Assembly: GCA_031409695.1 (NCBI GenBank)
Contig: JANNXS010000401.1
Location: 1 to 5,242 of the forward strand
Length of the DNA: 5,242 bases
Source: JABFRJ01 sp031409695
Lineage (GTDB): Bacteria > Pseudomonadota > Alphaproteobacteria > Rhizobiales > Hyphomicrobiaceae
Reading direction: 5' to 3'
Positions within the stretch are counted from its first letter, which is position 1. Every line of letters begins with the position of its first letter. Below, one piece after another: positions 1 through 5,242 of this stretch. A program made the translations under genes and the position numbers. Under the pieces are notes generated by a model. That model was not told the origin of the DNA. It saw only the letters and a list, made by a program, of their open reading frames with translations, and did no database searches.

Positions 1-1
1 G

Positions 2-931
2 ATTCTCATCACCGTGGTCGGCTCCGTCGCGCTCATGGGGCTCGCGGCAAGGCAGTACATGTGGTGGGGAGCGATCGAGGCGCGCAACGTTCAAACACTC
101 ACCGCCGACGATTGGCGCGGCTGCACGGCGTGGCACTGCTCGACGAAGTTCTACGGCCGGCTCGCTTCGTTCTTCGATCTGCGCACCAAGTCCGGCGCCG
201 AGCCGGACACGCTGTTTTTCCCGGACGAGGGCAACCAGGTGATGCAGGCGCGGGCCGCGATCGCGACCGCGCCGTGCGGCGTGCCGCGCCTTCCCGGGGC
301 GACAGACATGCCGCGCCGCGCACGGGCAGACGGAAGCCCGTCGTGGCGCGACATGATCGGCGGAATGATACTCGATTTGGAGCGCATGATGGCGGCATCG
401 ATGTGCGGCGAGAAGGCCGCCACGGCCCGGCCGCTGCTGGCGCGACCACCGAAGCCAGCATTGTTCAGCATCCCTGTGGTCCAGAGCGATTTCATCGGTG
501 CTTACGTGCTCGGCCGCTTCGGTGTCCTGTTCGCAAGCCTCGTCGCCGTCGCACAGGTTATCATCGTTGCAATCTGCCTCATGACGGGCCTCTTCTCCCC
601 GCGTTTTAGGCGCGGCCTGCCGGTGGAAAGGGCGCGCACGCAGTTCCTGGCCCTCTTGTGCATCGGCGTCACCGCCCTGTTCGCCCTCCAATGGGCGTTC
701 GCCTGGGGCAATGTGTTCGGCCTGATCCCGGTCATGGGACAGCCGATGAGTTTTGTCGCCTACGCCAACTCCAACCTAGTTCTGATGGCGTGCCCGGCGA
801 TCGCCATCGTGTTGACGGCCATGCGATTGGACGGCATGCTCCGGTCGGAGCCGGTGGAGGGCCTGCCCCCTCCGCCCGCGGCCTGGGCCGCCATCGAACG
901 TGCCCAAGGTTTCACAAGCGATATTGATTGA
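2..931 (+). CDS. Divergent SEDS-family (FtsW/RodA/SpoVE-like) membrane protein, 5'-truncated by the window edge
   Basis: SEDS proteins are multi-pass glycosyltransferases that polymerise lipid II into peptidoglycan, normally with a partner transpeptidase. The frame is open to the left edge, so the N-terminal half is missing; residues are numbered from the in-frame GTG at 14, which need not be the start. A membrane segment ends near residue 20. Then come family-like blocks: RLASFFD (49-55), NQVMQARAAIA (74-84), SDFI (158-161, Asp159 matching the Asp of the family's HTDFIF motif), membrane segments at about 162-192 and 208-230, GLIPVMGQP (236-244) with Tyr250 and Ser253, and a last segment at about 247-270. 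The usual YGGSS is YANSN. The loop between RLASFFD and SDFI is about 110 residues, against roughly 55 in E. coli FtsW from memory, and carries four cysteines (37, 42, 88, 131). The tail is Pro-rich. The next gene starts 14 bases downstream. The family call is good; catalytic activity and substrate are unproven. Confidence 0.75.
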   Translation: MLITVVGSVALMGLAARQYMWWGAIEARNVQTLTADDWRGCTAWHCSTKFYGRLASFFDLRTKSGAEPDTLFFPDEGNQVMQARAAIATAPCGVPRLPGATDMPRRARADGSPSWRDMIGGMILDLERMMAASMCGEKAATARPLLARPPKPALFSIPVVQSDFIGAYVLGRFGVLFASLVAVAQVIIVAICLMTGLFSPRFRRGLPVERARTQFLALLCIGVTALFALQWAFAWGNVFGLIPVMGQPMSFVAYANSNLVLMACPAIAIVLTAMRLDGMLRSEPVEGLPPPPAAWAAIERAQGFTSDID

Positions 932-935
932 GTAC

Positions 936-939
936 GGAG
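936..939 (+). promoter_or_regulatory. Ribosome binding site GGAG choosing the ATG at 946
   Basis: GGAG lies six bases before the ATG at 946. An alternative TTG at 928, which would overlap the stop codon of the upstream gene, has no purine-rich site at proper distance. The ATG at 946 is therefore preferred, giving 790 rather than 796 residues. Confidence 0.7.
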
Positions 940-945
940 CTGATA

Positions 946-3318
946 ATGCGGAAATTTTTGTCCCGTTGGAGTTATGAGTTCAACAAGAACGTTCGCTTCG
1001 CCGGCTTCGCGCTTGCCGGCTCGATTCTCGGCATTGCTTCGTTCGCCACCACGTATCTTGGTATGTACGCATACGGCTTGGGGCCGATCATGAGCGCATT
1101 CGTGTCGTTCGGCGTGCAGTCTTTCATGTATTTCCTGGCGTTCGAAATCGGCTTCAAGCTGGCCGATCAGGCGACCGCGGATGGACAGCGAAGTGCGGGC
1201 ATGCGCTTCCTGGCGACCGCGGTCCCGCTCGCGATCGGATTTGGCGGCGGCACCGCAATTTTCTGGTTCGCACTGCAGGGTCGGATCGAGGGCTCGCAGG
1301 TGGTTCTTTCTGCCATTGGCCTAGCGCTGTTCCTCGTGCTCGTGCGCCGACCGCAGCAGGCCCCGATCTTCTTCGCCTACGTCATGGCGATGGCAATTTC
1401 CGTGATCTTCTCGTTCGAGGGCATCTATTCCCAGTGGAGCGCCAAGGACAAATACAACAACGCGCGCGACATCGGGACCGACGAGTTCGAGGGCATGATC
1501 GCGCTGCTGCGCAAGGCCCTGGCAGATGAAGCCGACAAGAAAAGCAGCCTGACCAAACCCGACAACAAAGACTGGGCTGTCATGGAGACCGACGTTGCGG
1601 CGCTCATCAAGGAGGCGCAGAAGACGGATGCGGCGGCCGAGCGGGCTGCGGGTGAGCGACGGCGATCCGAAGTCGAACGCGCACAAACTGCTCAGGCACG
1701 GCGGGCAACGGCTGAGCAGCGCAAGGCGACTGCCACGGCGACGCTGGCGACCACCGAGCGCGAACTCGATGTCATGCAGAAGCAGGCGCTAGAACTTGAG
1801 CCCAAGGTTGCCACGCTACGTCAGTCGCTGGCGGATGCAAAGACGAAGCTCGATGCTCGAGTGAAGACGCTGCAAGACGTTGAGAAGGGCACGATTTCGG
1901 GCAAAGACGGACGCGGGCCGGTTTATCGTTACTACGAAAGCGGCGATCCCAGTGAACTTGAAAAGCTGGGCCGCACCGGAAACGAGCGCATCCCGCCATT
2001 GCGCGATTTGCGCGATAGTGTTGGCAAACTCCAAGCAGACTTCGATCCACTCAACCGCCAGCTGACCGAACTCCGCGGCCGGATCGAGCGCATTCGCGCG
2101 CAGGACGGCACTGCGCGCAGCGAGCTTGCGATTACGTCGGCCGAACTCGGCGTCGCCGACCCATCCGCCACATCTTCCACAGGTGGCACAACGCCGACCG
2201 CCCAAGCCTTCACGGGTGCCGACCTCGAAGGCGCGCGCAACGCCTATCGCGCCGATCCGACATTCGTCGGCCTGCGCAAGATCGAGGCCGTCTGCGCGAG
2301 CCTCAACGATCGTTTCCGGGCGTCCGGCAGAACCGACACCTTGGCCTGCGGCCGCGACCACCGCGCTGCCGCAACGAAAGTGTTCGAAGCACTCACACAA
2401 GTCGGCGAGTTTGAAAAACAGTGCACGGCAACGCAAGTGCGTGAGCGGGCCGCGACAGGCGACCCGTCTCGCGACGCGGCTCGCATTACGGCGGCCACGT
2501 CCAACAACCCGAACAAAAAGAGCCTCAAGGACATCGAGAACACGCTGGTGTTCGAGAACTTGATGATCGAAGCCCGCAAATGCCTCTCCGTGGTGTCATC
2601 GCTCGCCTCGTTCACCGACTTGACGCGGGACGTGTCGAAGCGCATCGCCGGCCTTGATATCGGCCTGCATCCGGACACTGAAAATCGGCTCGCCGCGAGT
2701 ATCATTTCTTTCGATCGCTACGACAAGCTCGCGATTTTCGCCGGGCTGCTCGCACTCGCGATGGATTCGCTGCTGTTGCTAGCGGGCGTTTACGGCACGC
2801 GCGGCACACTGTCGCCGACGGCGCAACCGGGGCCCTATTCCATCATCGACCAGGATCGCATTACGAGAGACGTGTTCCGCGCCAGTTCGCTGCCTCGAGC
2901 CAGCGACCCCGACGACACCCGACAGATGAGGACCTTCTTGCGCTATCTCAGTCCGGCCGAGCCCGAAGTTCCCACAGGGCGGGCGCAACAGGCAAAACCC
3001 GACCCTGTCCGGCTTGAGGATATCCTGGATTTCTCGGAGATCACCGATGATACCGACCGCGCTGAGGTCCAGCAAATATATCGCGGCATTCCGGCTGGCC
3101 AAGTCCGCCAGGGTACGCGCACCGTAGCTGATGGCGCACGCCGACCAGTTTACTTCGTAGACCGTCGCTTCACGGACAACCTCAGTGTTATGATCGCCGA
3201 GTACGAGAACCGGCGCAAGCACGAGGCAAGCACGCGAGAAGGGCCGACGGCTGGTACCTCCGCAGATGCGCGTCCGACCGTCCTCCCGATCCGACGGACC
3301 GGGTTCCGGTCGAGCTGA
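946..3318 (+). CDS. Unrecognised large membrane protein: five N-terminal TM segments, periplasmic coiled coil with four Cys, one TM, cytoplasmic tail
   Basis: I do not recognise a named family. The 790-residue product begins with a basic segment (RKFLSRWSYEFNKNVR), then has five hydrophobic segments at about 18-42, 46-70, 88-110, 117-133 and 140-160. Basic loops at 71-87 and 134-139 fit an N-in topology that puts what follows in the periplasm. Residues about 180-315 are charged, Ala/Arg/Glu-rich and coiled-coil-like. A Gly-rich stretch (316-325, then YRYY) may be the tip of a hairpin, with a second helical arm at about 350-400. A Ser/Thr/Gly-rich linker (405-424) leads to a helical region holding the protein's only cysteines (450, 468, 493, 546). 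A sixth segment at 594-616 returns the chain to the cytoplasm for a polar tail of about 170 residues containing RPVYFVDRRF (733-742). It lies 14 bases after the SEDS-like gene, so the two are probably co-transcribed and functionally linked. A sensor, scaffold or regulator of the SEDS-like protein is possible but is inference. Confidence 0.88.
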   Translation: MRKFLSRWSYEFNKNVRFAGFALAGSILGIASFATTYLGMYAYGLGPIMSAFVSFGVQSFMYFLAFEIGFKLADQATADGQRSAGMRFLATAVPLAIGFGGGTAIFWFALQGRIEGSQVVLSAIGLALFLVLVRRPQQAPIFFAYVMAMAISVIFSFEGIYSQWSAKDKYNNARDIGTDEFEGMIALLRKALADEADKKSSLTKPDNKDWAVMETDVAALIKEAQKTDAAAERAAGERRRSEVERAQTAQARRATAEQRKATATATLATTERELDVMQKQALELEPKVATLRQSLADAKTKLDARVKTLQDVEKGTISGKDGRGPVYRYYESGDPSELEKLGRTGNERIPPLRDLRDSVGKLQADFDPLNRQLTELRGRIERIRAQDGTARSELAITSAELGVADPSATSSTGGTTPTAQAFTGADLEGARNAYRADPTFVGLRKIEAVCASLNDRFRASGRTDTLACGRDHRAAATKVFEALTQVGEFEKQCTATQVRERAATGDPSRDAARITAATSNNPNKKSLKDIENTLVFENLMIEARKCLSVVSSLASFTDLTRDVSKRIAGLDIGLHPDTENRLAASIISFDRYDKLAIFAGLLALAMDSLLLLAGVYGTRGTLSPTAQPGPYSIIDQDRITRDVFRASSLPRASDPDDTRQMRTFLRYLSPAEPEVPTGRAQQAKPDPVRLEDILDFSEITDDTDRAEVQQIYRGIPAGQVRQGTRTVADGARRPVYFVDRRFTDNLSVMIAEYENRRKHEASTREGPTAGTSADARPTVLPIRRTGFRSS

Positions 3319-3481
3319 TGCCGTGAAACATCTTGACCCAAACAGGTCTCGCCGGTCACACGTGCCTGCAGCAAGCTATGTTCTGCTGTGGCGGCAGTTA
3401 GCGCTCTGCTCATTCGTTTTCGTTGCGGCAAGTCTTTCGCCGCTTACACGTTGGATCAAGTTGATTTGCGTCGGTTGAGAG

Positions 3482-3496
3482 CCGTGGTCACCACGG
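3482..3496. repeat. 15-bp palindrome CCGTGGT-C-ACCACGG
   Basis: The two 7-base arms are perfect inverted copies around a single central C. Part of the right arm, CACGGTC (3492-3498), is also an inverted match to GACCGTG at 3531-3537, and GTGAC/GTCAC forms a further small dyad at 3535-3545 within a GACCGT tandem duplication (3531-3542). The cluster could be a protein-binding site, part of an attachment site or a weak terminator. The function is not shown by the sequence. Confidence 0.5.
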
Positions 3497-3642
3497 TCGA
3501 TGTTGCTTTTTACCGACCAGTTGACGACCGGACCGTGACCGTCACAAGGCAACCGCCGCAGCAACCGGAGGCATCGTCAAGCCGTTTCGGGTCGATGCCG
3601 TGTTTGATGCGCAAAGACTTTGAAACCAACGTTGCAAGGCCT

Positions 3643-3664
3643 CGCAAGTTCATGATGACTTGCG
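3643..3664. repeat. Dyad CGCAAGT-N8-ACTTGCG upstream of the recombinase
   Basis: Two perfect 7-base inverted arms are separated by eight bases that themselves contain TCATGA, a 6-base palindrome. The dyad ends 62 bases before the recombinase ATG and sits in or beside the most AT-rich part of the gap. Spacing and symmetry suit an operator for a dimeric helix-turn-helix regulator or a recombinase half-site pair. Neither role can be chosen from this sequence alone. An 8-base palindrome, CAACGTTG, lies just upstream at 3627-3634. Confidence 0.45.
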
Positions 3665-3714
3665 TGGATTCCGTTTGCAGCTGGAATGAGGTAGGATGCC
3701 TGGAAAATCTTGTT

Positions 3715-3719
3715 GGAGG
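3715..3719 (+). promoter_or_regulatory. Strong ribosome binding site GGAGG for the recombinase
   Basis: GGAGG is seven bases before the ATG at 3727. It fixes that ATG as the start although the same frame stays open upstream to 3337. The resolvase motif begins directly after this ATG, with the catalytic Ser at residue 10, as expected for the family. Confidence 0.85.
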
Positions 3720-3726
3720 CTTGCTC

Positions 3727-5242
3727 ATGCGGTACGCACACTACGGCCGGTTCAGCACCGACATGCAGAGCGCGGCGAGCATCGAGGATCAGTTTCGCGT
3801 CTGCCGCGAGCGGTGCGACCGCGAGGGCTGGGCGTTCGTCGGCGCTTATGAAGACCGCGCCATGAGCGGTACCACGAAGCTGCGTCCCGGCTACCAGCGC
3901 CTATTGCAAGACGCTCGCGACCGGAAGTTCGATGTGGTCGTCGCTGAGGCGCTCGATCGGCTGTCGCGAGATCTCGAGGACGTTGCGCACCTTTACAAAC
4001 AGCTGACCTTCAGCGGCGTAAAGCTGTTCACCCTAAGCGAGGGTTGGGTCAGCGAGATCCATATCGGCCTCGGTGGCACCATGGGCGCGCTGTATGTAAA
4101 ACAGCTTTCAGAGAAGACGCATCGCGGGCTCCGCGGCCGCGTCGAGGGCGGAAAGTCGGGCGGCGGCCTGACCTACGGCTATGATGTCGTGCGAACGCCG
4201 AAGTCGGATGGCACCTTCGAGGTTGGCGGCCGCAAGATCAACGACACCGAGTCCAAAGTCGTTTTGCGCATCATGGAGGCGTATGCGGCCGGCATGCCGC
4301 CACGCAAGATCGCCTGGATGCTGAACGAAGAGGGCATTGCAGGCCCTCGCGAAACCGGCTGGGGCGCGTCGACGATCAATGGCAATGCCGAGCGCGGCAC
4401 AGGCATCCTCAATAACCCGCTTTATGTGGGCAAGTTGGTCTGGAATAAGCTGAAGTACATGAAGGATCCGGAGACGGGGAAGCGCCGGTCACGCGTCAAC
4501 GACGATGCCGATGTGATCGAAAAGGACGTGCCCGAGCTTCGCATCGTCAGCGAGGACCTTTGGGCGCGCGTGAAGGCGCGGCAGAAGGAGGTCTCCTACA
4601 CGGTCACTGGCGCCGCTAAGCAGCCGTGGGATCGTCGCCGGCCGCGTTACCTGCTGTCGGGCCTCACCAAATGCGGCTGCTGTGGCTCCGGCTTCGTCAT
4701 GATCAGCCAGACGCACCTTGGATGCGCGGCGGCTCGCAACAAGGGCACCTGCCAGAACCGGCTCGCAATCGCGCGCGACAAGCTGGAGGCGACCGTGCTC
4801 GCCGGCCTTCGTCACCACGTGATGGCACCGGAAATCTTCAAGGAGTTCTGCGACGCCTTCATTGCCGAGGTGAACCGGGGGCGCATGAACGCCAATGCCG
4901 AGCGGGCGTCCGCCGAGGCGGAACTGACCAAGCTCAAGCGGCGGCTGCGACAGATTGTCGACGCCATCGCAGAGGGTGTGCCGGCACGATCGCTGAAGGA
5001 TGAGTTGCTGGCACTGGAGGCCCGTGAGGACGTCCTGAATGCCAAGCTGGCTGCCACGCCGGAACAGAAGGTGCTCCTCAATCCCGGCATGGCCGAGGCT
5101 TACCGTAAGCGTGTGGCCGAGCTGCAGACGGCTATCGCGCTGCCAGAGACCGACAAGGACGCAGCTGAGGCGATCCGATCGCTGGTTGAGAAGGTGCTGC
5201 TGGTACCGGTTGACGGAAAGCTGGTGATCGACCTCTACGGCG
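3727..5242 (+). CDS. Large serine recombinase (site-specific integrase/resolvase family), 3'-truncated by the window edge
   Basis: Large serine recombinases cut and rejoin DNA through a phosphoserine link to integrate or excise mobile elements. The visible 505 residues show the full domain order. The resolvase catalytic domain (about 1-135) opens with YGRFSTDMQSAASIEDQ, in which Arg8 and nucleophile Ser10 are present. It continues with Asp43, SG (47-48), RPGY (53-56) and DRLSR (77-81), giving the Asp/Arg/Arg set. The long helix and linker (QLSEKTHRGLRGR, 126-138) lead into the recombinase DNA-binding domain (about 145-275; GGLTYGY, and GILNNPLYVGKLVWNK at 226-241). A zinc ribbon has ligands Cys316, Cys319, Cys333 and Cys342, and a charged coiled coil spans about 385-445. 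The final visible VLLVPVDGKLVIDLYG resembles the usual end region of this family, so probably only a few tens of residues are missing. I see no frameshift or lost catalytic residue. The substrate sites and the extent of the element are unknown. Confidence 0.95.
   Translation, partial: MRYAHYGRFSTDMQSAASIEDQFRVCRERCDREGWAFVGAYEDRAMSGTTKLRPGYQRLLQDARDRKFDVVVAEALDRLSRDLEDVAHLYKQLTFSGVKLFTLSEGWVSEIHIGLGGTMGALYVKQLSEKTHRGLRGRVEGGKSGGGLTYGYDVVRTPKSDGTFEVGGRKINDTESKVVLRIMEAYAAGMPPRKIAWMLNEEGIAGPRETGWGASTINGNAERGTGILNNPLYVGKLVWNKLKYMKDPETGKRRSRVNDDADVIEKDVPELRIVSEDLWARVKARQKEVSYTVTGAAKQPWDRRRPRYLLSGLTKCGCCGSGFVMISQTHLGCAAARNKGTCQNRLAIARDKLEATVLAGLRHHVMAPEIFKEFCDAFIAEVNRGRMNANAERASAEAELTKLKRRLRQIVDAIAEGVPARSLKDELLALEAREDVLNAKLAATPEQKVLLNPGMAEAYRKRVAELQTAIALPETDKDAAEAIRSLVEKVLLVPVDGKLVIDLYG

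Larger units (their letters stand above)
3319..3726. other. Non-coding gap between the membrane-protein unit and the recombinase
   Basis: No supported gene lies here. Short frames on either strand lack ribosome binding sites or overlap the flanking genes. Hand counts give GC of about 55 % overall and 45 % (27 of 60) at 3601-3660, below the neighbouring genes. I found no convincing intrinsic terminator after the stop at 3316-3318: a GCGGC/GCCGC hairpin at 3425-3443 has no T-run behind it, and a T5 run at 3507-3511 starts ten bases after a palindrome rather than directly after it. No promoter close to the sigma-70 consensus was seen; the best -10-like hexamer, TAGGAT at 3692-3697, has only a weak TTCCGT 17 bases upstream. 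Inverted repeats are listed separately. Large serine recombinases often have their attachment site beside their gene, so this gap is a candidate location. Confidence 0.6.

Noticed and set aside
928..945. TTG at 928 as the start of the large membrane protein, overlapping the stop of the SEDS-like gene
   Set aside because: It has no ribosome binding site at a suitable distance, whereas the ATG at 946 has GGAG six bases before it.
1816..2436. Minus-strand open frame of 206 codons inside the large membrane protein gene
   Set aside because: It lies opposite a well-supported gene with clear domain order, in GC-rich DNA where antisense frames stay open by chance; its translation shows no recognisable domain.
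2779..3222. Minus-strand open frame of 147 codons
   Set aside because: It is antisense to the cytoplasmic tail of the large membrane protein, with no independent support.
3425..3443. GCGGC/GCCGC hairpin as an intrinsic terminator
   Set aside because: The stem is only five base pairs with a nine-base loop, and no T-run follows.
3266..3478. Plus-strand 70-codon frame with a hydrophobic end
   Set aside because: It overlaps the end of the large membrane protein in another frame and has no supporting start signal.
3510..3728. Minus-strand small frame (72 codons) diverging from the recombinase start
   Set aside because: Its start overlaps the recombinase start codon, no ribosome binding site precedes it, and the product shows no recognisable motif.
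1..5242. CRISPR array, tRNA, rRNA or insertion-sequence ends
   Set aside because: No regularly spaced repeats, cloverleaf-like segment, rRNA sequence or transposase with terminal inverted repeats was seen on either strand by reading.

Overview
The window is GC-rich (roughly 60-65 % in the coding parts by eye), and its reading frames and family resemblances suggest an alphaproteobacterium. This is an inference from style; no ribosomal or housekeeping marker is present to settle it. It holds three genes, all on the + strand. The first is cut by the left edge and the third by the right edge.

Left part (2-3318): a two-gene, operon-like unit of membrane proteins. The first gene (2-931, 5' end missing) encodes the C-terminal half of a divergent SEDS-family protein, the FtsW/RodA/SpoVE lipid II polymerase family. 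It is recognisable by the order of its blocks: an RLASFFD block, an NQVMQARAAIA block, an SDFI block with the conserved Asp, and a GLIPVMGQP...Y..S block between the last membrane segments. Fourteen bases later comes a 790-residue membrane protein (946-3318) that I do not recognise. It has five N-terminal membrane segments, a large predicted periplasmic coiled-coil region with the protein's only four cysteines, one further membrane segment, and a cytoplasmic tail of about 170 residues.

Middle (3319-3726): about 408 bases with no convincing gene. It is lower in GC, especially at 3601-3660, and contains two groups of inverted repeats (3482-3545 and 3643-3664). It separates the membrane-protein unit from the recombinase and may hold recombinase control sites or an attachment site.

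Right part (3727-5242): a large serine recombinase with an intact visible catalytic domain (Arg8, Ser10, Asp77, Arg78, Arg81), a recombinase domain, a zinc ribbon and a coiled coil. It runs off the right edge, probably close to its natural C-terminus.

Working picture: the SEDS-like protein and the coiled-coil membrane protein probably act together at the cytoplasmic membrane and periplasm, plausibly on cell-wall glycan or a related lipid-linked substrate. The recombinase marks a mobile element whose border may lie in the 3319-3726 gap. Whether the membrane pair belongs to that element or to the host chromosome cannot be decided from this window.
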